Assembly: GCA_902604785.1 (NCBI GenBank)
Contig: CACLAC010000005.1
Span: 1 to 64,000 of the forward strand
Length of the DNA stretch: 64,000 nucleotides
Origin: an uncultured Pelagibacteraceae bacterium
Lineage (GTDB): Bacteria > Pseudomonadota > Alphaproteobacteria > Pelagibacterales > Pelagibacteraceae
Direction: 5' to 3'
Shown here: piece by piece, positions 8,386 to 16,723 of the stretch
How the letters are laid out: every line of letters starts with the position of its first letter
Position numbering within the stretch: the stretch's first letter is position 1
Notes under the pieces: generated by a model
Seen by the model: only the letters and a program-made list of their open reading frames with translations
Databases searched by the model: none
Told to the model about the DNA's origin: nothing
Program-made: the position numbers and the translations under genes

Positions 8386-9438
8386 ATGAAAAATAATAAT
8401 TTAATTTTATATGCTGCAATTTTAATATTTGGTTTAGTTGCGCCATTTATATTTCCAGCATTTAAAGTTCAATTATCAATTCTTTGTGTATTAATTGTTT
8501 TAGCAATTACTTGGAATATTCAAGGTGGAGAAATGGGTTATAACTCTTTTGGAAATATTCTTTTTTATGGAATGGGCATGTATTTATGTGCTTCCGTTCA
8601 AGTAGGAATGTTTTTTCCTTTAGCCGAATGGACTGAAAGTGGTGGTGAAAAAACATTTGTTCATACACCAACTCAGTTTTTTCAAGGAATGGCAGCTGGA
8701 CTTGTGGTTGCTGCAATAATTCCAACAATTGTTGCAGGATTAATTGGATACTCCATTTTAGGATTGAGAGGTCATTATTTTGCAATTTGTACACTTGGTT
8801 TAGGTGTAGCTGCTGGTGAAATATCAGGAGGTATAGAAATTATTGGAGCAGGACAAGGCTTTACAACACCACCTTTTCCAGATGTTGGTCGTTTAGAAGC
8901 AAGAGGAGAGTTTTTTTATTTTTTAAGTTTTTTTGTACTTATATTTACATTCATTGCCGTCAAAGCAATTTACTCAACTCGATTTAAATTAATTTTAAAT
9001 GCAATCAGAGATAATGAAGATAAAGCTGAAGCAATGGGAATTCAGACAATGAAATATAAAATTATTGGTTGGATGATTTCAGCATTCTTTTGCGGTTTAG
9101 CAGGAGGAATAATGGGAGGACTAGTTGGATACATTGACTCCACAGACGTAGCTTTTGATGGAAGAGAGATGGGAGTATTCATGGTCTTAATGGCAATCTT
9201 AGGTGGTAAAGGAACTTTATGGGGACCAGTTATTGGAGCAACAGTATTTCACATTTTTAAAGAAGGCTTTTGGACTTTCTTCCTAGGCTGGCAATATGTT
9301 GCCTTAGGAGTTTTAATTGTTGTAATCGTAATTTATTTTCCAGAAGGAATTATGGGTTGGTTAAGAGAAAAATATCCAGAGAGATTTGGTGAAGTTGTTG
9401 ATGAAGAAGATCGGAAGGCTCAGGTAGAATTGAAATGA
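8386..9438 (+). CDS. livM: Branched-chain-type ABC transporter permease, LivM family (system 1)
   Basis: A 350-residue permease with the LivM pattern: an N-terminal helix pair, TWNIQGGEMGYNSFGNILFYGMG, GLRGHYFAICTLGLG, and the coupling loop FKLILNAIRDNEDKAEAMGI. The C terminus ends in IYFPEGIMGWL. It pairs with LivH to form the membrane channel. It starts five bases after the HExxH gene and its stop overlaps the ATPase gene by four bases, so both enzyme genes are flanked by permease genes in one operon. Confidence 0.92.
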   Translation: MKNNNLILYAAILIFGLVAPFIFPAFKVQLSILCVLIVLAITWNIQGGEMGYNSFGNILFYGMGMYLCASVQVGMFFPLAEWTESGGEKTFVHTPTQFFQGMAAGLVVAAIIPTIVAGLIGYSILGLRGHYFAICTLGLGVAAGEISGGIEIIGAGQGFTTPPFPDVGRLEARGEFFYFLSFFVLIFTFIAVKAIYSTRFKLILNAIRDNEDKAEAMGIQTMKYKIIGWMISAFFCGLAGGIMGGLVGYIDSTDVAFDGREMGVFMVLMAILGGKGTLWGPVIGATVFHIFKEGFWTFFLGWQYVALGVLIVVIVIYFPEGIMGWLREKYPERFGEVVDEEDRKAQVELK

Positions 9439-10175
9439 CTATTTTAGAAGTAAACAATGTAAGCAAATCTTTTGGTGGTGTTAAAGCCAATGTTGATATT
9501 TCCATGTCAGTAGAAAAAGGAAAGATAGTAGGATTAATTGGACCAAATGGATCTGGAAAAACAACTTTATTTAATTCTATAGTAGGAACTTATCCTATAG
9601 ACAAAGGGTCTATAAAGTTTAATGGCAAAGAAGTTTCAGAATTACCAGTACCAGTAATAGCAAAACTTGGATTGTTAAGGACATTTCAGCAAACGAGAAT
9701 ATATGGAAAATTAAACTGTGTAGAAAACATGCTAATTAGCCACAAAGGAAGCGACGAAGGTTTAGTTACAATATTTTCAAAAATACCTAAAGATCTTACA
9801 GAAAAAGCTGAAAATTTATTAAGTTTTGTTGGACTATATCAAAAGAGAAAATTAAGAGCTGGAGATTTATCATTTGGACAACAAAAATTACTTGAACTTG
9901 CCATGGCTTTAATGAATGAGCCTGAAATGCTTTTATTAGATGAGCCAACTGCAGGAATAAACCCAACTTTAATAAACGGAATTATTGATAGACTAATCAA
10001 GGTTAATCAAGATTTTGGAATTACACTTTTGGTCATCGAGCATAATATGAGGGTAATTATGCAATTAGCAGAAGATATTTTCTGCTTAGCGCATGGACAG
10101 ATGCTAGCCAAAGGTAAACCTGATGAGATTAAAAATGATAAGCGCGTTATAGATGCTTATTTAGGAGCGCAATAA
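9435..10175 (+). CDS. livG: Branched-chain-type ABC transporter ATPase, LivG family (system 1)
   Basis: A 246-residue ABC ATPase with Walker A GPNGSGKTT (about residue 36), LRTFQQTRIY as Q-loop, signature LSFGQQKLLELAMAL, Walker B MLLLDEPTAG and the switch histidine in LLVIEHNM. The C terminus ends IDAYLGAQ, which is standard for LivG. It energises uptake through LivHM together with LivF. Start and stop overlap the neighbouring genes by four bases and one base. Confidence 0.94.
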   Translation: MTILEVNNVSKSFGGVKANVDISMSVEKGKIVGLIGPNGSGKTTLFNSIVGTYPIDKGSIKFNGKEVSELPVPVIAKLGLLRTFQQTRIYGKLNCVENMLISHKGSDEGLVTIFSKIPKDLTEKAENLLSFVGLYQKRKLRAGDLSFGQQKLLELAMALMNEPEMLLLDEPTAGINPTLINGIIDRLIKVNQDFGITLLVIEHNMRVIMQLAEDIFCLAHGQMLAKGKPDEIKNDKRVIDAYLGAQ

Positions 10176-10960
10176 TGTCTAATCAATATGAAGTATTAGG
10201 AAAAGCACCAGGATCTGAAGACTTAAAAAAATTATCTTCTGATAATGTTCATTTAACAATAAAAAATTTATCAGCTGGCTACGGTAAAATGGAAATTTTA
10301 CATAATCTTGATTTATATGTTAGTAAAGCTCAATCTTTATGCTTAATTGGTCCTAACGGAGCAGGAAAATCTACTATTCTTCATTCAATATACGGTTTTA
10401 CAAATATTTTTTCAGGTCAAATAGAAGTTGAAGGAAAAGAAATTACCAAATTATCTCCTGCACAAAAACTAAAGTCAGAAGGTATCGCTTATATTCTTCA
10501 AGACAATTCTGTATTTCCAGACATGACAGTAGAAGAAAACTTATTAATGGGAGGCTATATTAAAGATAGAACAGAAGAGTCATTTGAGGAAGCAGAAAGA
10601 GTACTTCAAAAATATGAAAGGTTAAAAAATAGAAGAAATCAACCAGCAAAAGTTTTGTCCGGAGGCGAAAGAAGATTATTAGAAATCTCAAGAGCTTTAG
10701 TAATGAAACCTTCTATTTTATTAGTAGACGAACCATCAATTGGTTTAGAGCCAAAATATATACAAATGGTTTTTGAAATTTTAGGAGATTTGCAAAAAAA
10801 TGAAAAAAAAACAATTATTCTTGTAGAACAAAATGCAAAAAAAGGATTGGAATTTGCAGATATCGGATATGTTTTAGTATCTGGACAAACTGCAATAGCG
10901 GGAAAAGGAGAAGAGCTCCTTAATAATCCAGATGTTGGTCGTCTCTTTCTAGGCGGTTAA
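10175..10960 (+). CDS. livF: Branched-chain-type ABC transporter ATPase, LivF family (system 1)
   Basis: A 261-residue ABC ATPase with an N-terminal extension of about 25 residues before the first strand. It has Walker A GPNGAGKST, Q-loop YILQDNSVFPDMTVEENL, signature LSGGERRLLEISRAL, Walker B ILLVDEPSIGL and VEQNAKKGLEFAD, the LivF form of the switch region. It is the second ATPase of the first transport system. The start overlaps livG by one base and the stop overlaps azlC by one base. Confidence 0.93.
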   Translation: MSNQYEVLGKAPGSEDLKKLSSDNVHLTIKNLSAGYGKMEILHNLDLYVSKAQSLCLIGPNGAGKSTILHSIYGFTNIFSGQIEVEGKEITKLSPAQKLKSEGIAYILQDNSVFPDMTVEENLLMGGYIKDRTEESFEEAERVLQKYERLKNRRNQPAKVLSGGERRLLEISRALVMKPSILLVDEPSIGLEPKYIQMVFEILGDLQKNEKKTIILVEQNAKKGLEFADIGYVLVSGQTAIAGKGEELLNNPDVGRLFLGG

Positions 10961-11658
10961 TGATAAATCCAAAGTATTTTTTTAAAGGTTTGGGATGTGT
11001 AAAAAGTTTTGATAGTCCTGCAATTGCACTTGGCTGTTGTATGGTTGCTATCGGTGCATTATTTAAAAACATAGGATTCAATCTTCAAGAAAGTGTATTT
11101 TCAACTTTTTTAACTTACGCGTTACCTGGTTCATTAGTTATGGCTGAGACCATGATTATCGGCGGATCTTTGTTAAATATTTTTTTTGCTGTTTGGCTTG
11201 TAAATTCACGTTTATATCCAATGACAGTTTCTCTAATGCCTTTGATGATGCATAAAAATCAACCAAAATGGAAATATTATCTCTCATGCCATTTCGTAGC
11301 TGTTTCTGCCTGGTTGATCATGAAGAATAATTATAAATCAATTGATAGAGAAAATAGAATAGATTACTGGATTGGAGTTGGTACGGCCACCTGGTCCATT
11401 GCTATTATTGCTACATTTATTGGTTATATTTCAGCGGATTATCTTAACAAAGATATTATGATTGGATTAGCAATTGTTAATCCAGTTTACTTCATGTGTA
11501 TGATGATTGGCTCAATGAAAACTTTTCAAATTAATTCTTCGGTTATACTTGGTGCAGTTTTGGGGCCAGCTTTTTATATAATTTCCCCAGAGTGGTGTAT
11601 TCTTTTTGGAGGTTTAATTGCAGGAACAACAGCTTTTGTTTTAGGAGAAAAAAAATGA
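10960..11658 (+). CDS. azlC: AzlC-family permease subunit
   Basis: A 232-residue membrane protein with the AzlC pattern: GCCMVAIGALFKNIGFN, ALPGSLVMAETMIIGGSLL, VNSRLYPMTVSLMPLM and the loop NRIDYWIGVG. AzlC and AzlD form a two-subunit exporter of branched-chain amino acids or their analogues. It overlaps livF by one base and azlD by four bases. Coexpression with an importer suggests that it vents excess or unwanted substrate; this is inference. Confidence 0.85.
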   Translation: MINPKYFFKGLGCVKSFDSPAIALGCCMVAIGALFKNIGFNLQESVFSTFLTYALPGSLVMAETMIIGGSLLNIFFAVWLVNSRLYPMTVSLMPLMMHKNQPKWKYYLSCHFVAVSAWLIMKNNYKSIDRENRIDYWIGVGTATWSIAIIATFIGYISADYLNKDIMIGLAIVNPVYFMCMMIGSMKTFQINSSVILGAVLGPAFYIISPEWCILFGGLIAGTTAFVLGEKK

Positions 11659-11981
11659 CAACGAGTGTAGTGCTTGCAATATTAGTTACGTCTTTAGCAA
11701 CTTTTTCATCAAGAATTTTTGGCGTTATTACTTCTGAAAAAATAAAAGAAAATTCGAAAATTTTTAGATGGTTTAATTGTTTAGCATATTCAACTTTAGC
11801 AGCGTTAATAGCTAGAATTATTATTTTTCCTTCAGGAGCCTTATCCGAAGTAGACTATTTTGTTAGATTTTTCACCATAATCAGCTCAGTGTTAATTTTT
11901 TACTTAACTAAAAAAAACTTAGTTTATCCAACCATTTTCTCTGCTATCATATTGGCTTTGATAAATAGCTACTTAGTATGA
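11655..11981 (+). CDS. azlD: AzlD-family small permease subunit
   Basis: The ATG at 11655 overlaps the azlC stop in an ATGA and gives a 108-residue protein of the usual AzlD length with four hydrophobic helices. The block ATFSSRIFGVI and the segment WFNCLAYSTLAALIARI match the family pattern. An earlier start at 11592 would lie inside azlC in another frame and is unlikely. Partner of the preceding AzlC protein. Confidence 0.82.
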   Translation: MTTSVVLAILVTSLATFSSRIFGVITSEKIKENSKIFRWFNCLAYSTLAALIARIIIFPSGALSEVDYFVRFFTIISSVLIFYLTKKNLVYPTIFSAIILALINSYLV

Positions 11982-12484
11982 AAAAATTTTTTTTATTATT
12001 ATTTTTATTAATGTTGCCTAATATTGCTAATTCAGCATGCGATGATCCATTAAAAGATGGAGTTGAATACACAAATTGTAGATTTTCTGATGGCCAAGAT
12101 CTACAAGGAAGCTATCTTCCAAATTCAAACTTATCATTTGCAAGTTTCATACAAGTTAATTTTGATAAAAGTATAATGATGAATTCAAACTTATCTTTTG
12201 GAACTTTTCCAGAGTCAACTTTTATAAGAGCTAATTTATATGAATCAGTATTAGTTGGTGCAAATTTTGAAAAAACTAACTTTACTGGAGCAAACCTAAC
12301 AAGAGCTGATTTTATGGGATCTACCTTGATCGAAGCAAACTTTCAAAATGCAAATTTAATGGAAGCTAACTTTACATCTTCAAATATGACCAACGCAAAT
12401 TTTGATGGAGCTAATCTTATCGGGGCGACATGGTCTAATGGAGAAACTTGTGGTCCAGAATCTATAGGAGTATGCAATAAATAA
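11978..12484 (+). CDS. Secreted pentapeptide-repeat protein
   Basis: A signal peptide (residues 1-20, cleavage at NSA/CDD) precedes about 20 tandem A(N/D)Lxx-type pentapeptides from roughly residue 35 to 150, such as ANFEKTNFTGANLTRADFMG. This predicts a right-handed quadrilateral beta-helix in the periplasm. Cysteines near both ends (CDDP; TCGPESIGVC) may close the helix. The 168-residue protein overlaps azlD by four bases and so belongs to the transport operon. Function unknown. Confidence 0.85.
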   Translation: MKKFFLLLFLLMLPNIANSACDDPLKDGVEYTNCRFSDGQDLQGSYLPNSNLSFASFIQVNFDKSIMMNSNLSFGTFPESTFIRANLYESVLVGANFEKTNFTGANLTRADFMGSTLIEANFQNANLMEANFTSSNMTNANFDGANLIGATWSNGETCGPESIGVCNK

Positions 12485-12489
12485 TATTA

Positions 12490-13413
12490 ATGCAAGAGAG
12501 CTTAAAGAAGATAGAAGGCTTTGAGATATCTTTTCACGAAAAATCAAAAAGAATAATAAATATTAAAATTGAAGACCAAATTATTGATAGATTAATTTTT
12601 CCATTTAAAAAATTTAACATTACCGCGCTAGAATACAAACCATTTACTAGATTCACAATTGCCAAAAGCTTGAATGATATTGCCTCTGGTAAGCTTGAAA
12701 ATTTATTTAATTCAATATTAAGAAATAGAGAAACAGGTTGTTTTATTATTGGACCAAAAAATATATCTAATAAAATAGATGAAAATTTTTTAGTAAAATT
12801 ATCAACTGCAATTACACACTTAATTGGAAATCCTAACCATGATGCAATGGCAGGTAAATATTATGCAAGATTTTATGTTAAACATGAAGACAGTAGCGAC
12901 TCATATTTAAGAAAAGCATATATAAATATGGATCTTCATACAGATGGCACTTATGTTAAGGAAAAAACTGATTGGTTACTTATGTCAAAGCTTGAAGAAG
13001 AAAATGTCCAAGGGGGAGAAACTTATTTACTTCATTTAGATGATTGGGAGCATTTAAACGATCTCTTTAAAGATGAAATTGGAAAACAAAATTTTACTTG
13101 GGGATCTCCTAAAAGTAAAAATATAGAATATAAAGTTGAACATCCAGTATTTTCAGAAGATCTAAATGGAAATCCACAAATTTCATATATAGATCAGTTT
13201 CCAGAACCTAAAAATATGGATCAAGGTTTGTTTTTGCAAAAATTATCAGATGCCTTAGAGGAAAGTAATAATAAGATTACTTTCTCTCTACCTGTGGGTA
13301 GTGCGATAGTTGCAAACAATTACTTTTGGCTGCATGGAAGAAAGCCATTTAAGGAAAACAAAAATCTAAGTAGAGAATTACTTAGAATTAGAGGTTCCTT
13401 TTTTAATAATTAA
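12490..13413 (+). CDS. glaH: CsiD/GlaH-family 2-oxoglutarate-dependent glutarate hydroxylase
   Basis: A 307-residue protein with the features of CsiD (GlaH), an Fe(II)/2OG dioxygenase that converts glutarate and 2-oxoglutarate to L-2-hydroxyglutarate and succinate. Visible are the iron motif HTDGTYV (HxD), DWLLMSKLEEENVQGGETYLLHLDDWE, the distal histidine in FWLHGRKPF, and RELLRIRGSF with the 2OG-binding arginine. The usual partner L-2-hydroxyglutarate oxidase is not in this window. It lies between two branched-chain-type transport systems, so import of glutarate or a lysine-derived compound is possible. Confidence 0.85.
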   Translation: MQESLKKIEGFEISFHEKSKRIINIKIEDQIIDRLIFPFKKFNITALEYKPFTRFTIAKSLNDIASGKLENLFNSILRNRETGCFIIGPKNISNKIDENFLVKLSTAITHLIGNPNHDAMAGKYYARFYVKHEDSSDSYLRKAYINMDLHTDGTYVKEKTDWLLMSKLEEENVQGGETYLLHLDDWEHLNDLFKDEIGKQNFTWGSPKSKNIEYKVEHPVFSEDLNGNPQISYIDQFPEPKNMDQGLFLQKLSDALEESNNKITFSLPVGSAIVANNYFWLHGRKPFKENKNLSRELLRIRGSFFNN

Positions 13414-13431
13414 GTGTAGAAAATACACTTA
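13411..13431 (+). promoter_or_regulatory. Perfect stop-to-start hairpin
   Basis: TAAGTGTA (13411-13418) and TACACTTA (13424-13431) pair perfectly around a five-base A-rich loop. The first three bases are the stop codon of the hydroxylase gene, and the final A is the first base of the next ATG. It may affect re-initiation; there is no T run, so it is not a terminator. Confidence 0.45.
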
Positions 13432-14201
13432 TGAAACTGGGTTTTATAGGAACTGGTAAAATAACTGCATCGGTAGTAACAGGAATTTGTAGATCTAATT
13501 TATCATTTAATAAGATAATTTTATCTCCAAGAAGCAAATCAGTTTCCCAAAAATTAAAAAAAAAATTTAGAAAAATTTCAATAGCAAAAAATAATCAGGA
13601 GATAATTAATTCTTGCAATTGGATTTTTTTGGCAGTTACTCCAATTGTAGGACAAAAAATAATCAAAAATTTGAAATTTAAATCAAGCCATACAATAATT
13701 AGCTTTATATCCACAATGACTTTACCGCAGCTTAAAAAAGCGATTAAGGTTAAAGCAAAGATTTTAAGAGCAATTCCACTGCCACCTATTTCATTAAAAA
13801 AAGGTCCAGTTCCAATATTTCCACCAAATAAAAAGGTAAAAAACTTTTTTGATAAAATTGGAACAACTGTTGAAATTAGTAATGAAAAACTATCAAAAAA
13901 CTTTTGGTCTACTTCAGGAATGATGGCCCCGTTTTATGAATTACTAAGTACAATGTCTAATTGGCTAGTTAAACGTGGAGTGAAAAGAGAAAAAGCACAA
14001 AAATATATTACTTCACTTTTTGTTGCTTTGTCTGAGGATGCAGTAGTAAATTCTAAAAAAGATTTAAAATATTTAGTCAAAGAGTCTCAAACTCCAAGAG
14101 GCCTTAATGAACAAGGAGTTAAAGAATTGAGAAAAGCTGGATTCTATAGATCTACTGAAAAAACATTAAATAGTATTCTTAAAAGATTAAACAAAGTATA
14201 A
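13431..14201 (+). CDS. Pyrroline-5-carboxylate-reductase-like NAD(P) oxidoreductase
   Basis: A 256-residue protein beginning with a Rossmann motif MKLGFIGTGKITASVV and containing the C-terminal all-helical dimerisation region of ProC-like enzymes (SGMMAPFYELLSTMSNWLVKRG). The usual P5C reductase motif with TPGGT appears as QTPRGLNEQGV, a visible deviation near the substrate site. It may therefore reduce a different imine, or be a paralogue of ProC. It follows the glutarate hydroxylase gene by 17 bases and precedes the second transporter by six. Confidence 0.75.
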   Translation: MKLGFIGTGKITASVVTGICRSNLSFNKIILSPRSKSVSQKLKKKFRKISIAKNNQEIINSCNWIFLAVTPIVGQKIIKNLKFKSSHTIISFISTMTLPQLKKAIKVKAKILRAIPLPPISLKKGPVPIFPPNKKVKNFFDKIGTTVEISNEKLSKNFWSTSGMMAPFYELLSTMSNWLVKRGVKREKAQKYITSLFVALSEDAVVNSKKDLKYLVKESQTPRGLNEQGVKELRKAGFYRSTEKTLNSILKRLNKV

Positions 14202-14207
14202 TTTTCT

Positions 14208-15005
14208 ATGCAGCCAGATTCTAATATTCTGCAAATAGATAATCTTTCAAAATATTTTGGAGGTTTGGCTGCAGTTGCCAATTGTTCACTAAAGATTAAG
14301 AGAGGATCTATAACTGGCATCATAGGTCCTAATGGATCTGGAAAAACTACTTTATTTAATGTGATTGCAGGAAATCTAAAATGTTCTGAAGGTCAAGTTT
14401 TGTTTAATAATGAAAATATTACAGATGTACCTTCTTATGAACTATTTTCAAAGGGTTTATTAAGAACTTTTCAAATAGCACATGAATTTTCTAACTTAAC
14501 TGTACTTGAAAATTTAATGATGGTTCCAGGAAATCAATCTGGGGAAATTTTATTAAACACTTTATTAAAACCAAAATTAATAAAAAAAGAAGAAGAAGAA
14601 ATAAGAGCAAAAGCATATGAAGTAATTGAATTTTTAAATTTGAAACATTTAGCCAACGAGAGAGCAGGTAATTTATCGGGAGGTCAGAAAAAATTATTAG
14701 AACTCGGTAGAACAATGATGGTTGATTCCAAACTTGTATTACTTGATGAAGTTGGTGCAGGTGTAAATAGAACTTTATTGAAAGAATTAGGAACAGCGAT
14801 TTTAAGACTAAACAAAGAAAAAAATTATACATTTTGTATGATTGAACACGATATGGATTTCATAAGTAGAATGTGTAATCCGGTAATTGTAATGGCAGAA
14901 GGCTCAGTACTATTTGAAGGAAAACCAGATGAAGTAAAAAAGAATGAAAAAGTTATAGAAAGTTATTTGGGAAGAGGAAAGATACAACAAGGGGAAAATA
15001 ATTAA
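14208..15005 (+). CDS. livG: Branched-chain-type ABC transporter ATPase, LivG family (system 2)
   Basis: A 265-residue ATPase with Walker A GPNGSGKTT, Q-loop LRTFQIAHEFSNLTVLENL, signature LSGGQKKLLELGRTM, Walker B LVLLDEVGAGV and switch histidine in MIEHDMDFI. In Walker B the conserved DEP is DEV, an unusual but catalytically neutral change. It opens the second transport operon and its stop overlaps the next ATPase gene by one base (TAATG). Confidence 0.92.
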   Translation: MQPDSNILQIDNLSKYFGGLAAVANCSLKIKRGSITGIIGPNGSGKTTLFNVIAGNLKCSEGQVLFNNENITDVPSYELFSKGLLRTFQIAHEFSNLTVLENLMMVPGNQSGEILLNTLLKPKLIKKEEEEIRAKAYEVIEFLNLKHLANERAGNLSGGQKKLLELGRTMMVDSKLVLLDEVGAGVNRTLLKELGTAILRLNKEKNYTFCMIEHDMDFISRMCNPVIVMAEGSVLFEGKPDEVKKNEKVIESYLGRGKIQQGENN

Positions 15006-15712
15006 TGGCATTTTTTGAAGGAAATAAAATGACTGGTGGTTATGGAGATGGTCCAGACATAATTAGTTCTTGTACTATCAATGTTAACAAAGGGGAAATT
15101 GTAGCAATCTTAGGACCTAATGGGGCAGGGAAATCAACTGCGATGAAAGCTATGCTTGGATTGCTTAATCTTAAATCTGGAAATGTTTTAATTGAAGGAG
15201 AAGATATTTCAAAATTGTCTCCTCAAGAAAGAGTGAAAAAAGGTATTTCATTTGTCCCCCAAACAAGAAATGTATTTGCAGAATTAACTGTCAGGGAAAA
15301 CTTAGAAGTTGGAGCATTTTTAAGAGAAGACGATGTATTAAAAGTAATTGAAGAAATATATGATTTATTTCCAATTTTAAGAGATAAAAAAGATCAAGTA
15401 GTTGGTCAATTATCTGGAGGTCAAAGACAGCAAGTAGCACTAGGAAGAGCTTTGATGATTAGACCGTCTGTTTTGATGTTAGATGAACCTACAGCTGGAG
15501 TATCACCAATAGTAATGGATGAACTTTTTGAACATATAGTGAAAGTTAAAAAAACTGATGTTGCAATAATTATGGTTGAGCAAAATGCTAAGCAAGCTCT
15601 CAGCATTTCTGATCGTGGATATGTTTTGGTAACTGGAGAAAATAAATTTGAAGGATCTGGTAAAGAATTATTAAATGATCCTGAAGTCAGAAGATCATTT
15701 TTAGGAGCATAA
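15005..15712 (+). CDS. livF: Branched-chain-type ABC transporter ATPase, LivF family (system 2)
   Basis: A 235-residue LivF-type ATPase with Walker A GPNGAGKST, Q-loop FVPQTRNVFAELTVRENL, signature LSGGQRQQVALGRALM, Walker B VLMLDEPTAGVSP and VEQNAKQALSISD. It ends RRSFLGA as usual for LivF. The next gene starts immediately after its stop. Together with the preceding LivG it powers the second permease pair. Confidence 0.94.
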   Translation: MAFFEGNKMTGGYGDGPDIISSCTINVNKGEIVAILGPNGAGKSTAMKAMLGLLNLKSGNVLIEGEDISKLSPQERVKKGISFVPQTRNVFAELTVRENLEVGAFLREDDVLKVIEEIYDLFPILRDKKDQVVGQLSGGQRQQVALGRALMIRPSVLMLDEPTAGVSPIVMDELFEHIVKVKKTDVAIIMVEQNAKQALSISDRGYVLVTGENKFEGSGKELLNDPEVRRSFLGA

Positions 15713-16723
15713 ATGGATTTTATAAACGCATTAATTGTTTTATTAAATTATACAGTAATACCAGCTCTTACTTATGGTTCACAATTAGCTCTAGGGGCAA
15801 TTTTTGTTACTTTGATTTATGGAATTTTAAGATTTGCTAACTTTGCAACGGGAGACATGATGTCTTTTGGAACAATGTTTGCTGTTCTTTTAACTTATTA
15901 CTTTCAATCCAAAGGTATAAGTTTTGGGTTTTTGCCTACTGCTTTATTAACAATTCCATTTGCAGTAGCAATGATGATTTTTTATATGCTTCTCATAGAT
16001 AAAACAGTTTTTAGTTATTATAGAATAAAAAAAAGCCCACCAGTCCAACTTGCAATGGTTAGCTTGGGTGTAATGTTTGTTACCCAAGCAATAATTAGAA
16101 TAATAATTGGACCGACTGACAGAAGATTTCTTGATGGGGAAAAATTTATTTTAAAAGCAACTGAATTTAAAGAAATGACTGGGCTCAGTGAAGGTTTAAC
16201 AATAAAATCTACCCAAGTTATTACTTTAGTTGTAACAGTAGTTGTTGTTTCTATTATGTTTTGGTTTTTAAATAAAACTAAAACAGGAACAAGTATGCGT
16301 GCTTATTCTGATAATGAAGATTTAGCTTTGCTGTCTGGAATTGATCCGAAAAGAGTTGTAATGATTACTTGGATAATTGCTGGAATCTTGGCTACGATTG
16401 GAGGAATTTTATATGGTTTGGATAAAAGCTACAGACCATTTGTTTATTTTAATAACATGCTACCTATATTTGCTGCAGCAATTGTTGGTGGGATAGGAAA
16501 TCCCTATGGAGCTTTTTTTGGAGGTTATGTAATAGCTTTTGCAGAAATATTTCTAACATACGCCTATAAAAGATTTTTTGTTTATTTATTGCCCGAATCT
16601 TTGGAGCCAAATTCTCTAATGCAATTACTATCAACAGATTATAAATTTGCTATTTCATTTTCTATACTAGTAGTCGTACTATTATTTAGACCCTCTGGTA
16701 TTTTCGAAGGAAAGAAAATATGA
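15713..16723 (+). CDS. livH: Branched-chain-type ABC transporter permease, LivH family (system 2)
   Basis: A 336-residue permease with the LivH blocks GSQLALGAIFVTLIYGILRFANFATGDMMSFG, a coupling loop TGTSMRAYSDNEDLALLSGI, and GILYGLDKSYRPF. It is somewhat longer than the system 1 paralogue because of a loop after residue 130. It begins with no spacer after livF and overlaps livM by four bases. Confidence 0.92.
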   Translation: MDFINALIVLLNYTVIPALTYGSQLALGAIFVTLIYGILRFANFATGDMMSFGTMFAVLLTYYFQSKGISFGFLPTALLTIPFAVAMMIFYMLLIDKTVFSYYRIKKSPPVQLAMVSLGVMFVTQAIIRIIIGPTDRRFLDGEKFILKATEFKEMTGLSEGLTIKSTQVITLVVTVVVVSIMFWFLNKTKTGTSMRAYSDNEDLALLSGIDPKRVVMITWIIAGILATIGGILYGLDKSYRPFVYFNNMLPIFAAAIVGGIGNPYGAFFGGYVIAFAEIFLTYAYKRFFVYLLPESLEPNSLMQLLSTDYKFAISFSILVVVLLFRPSGIFEGKKI

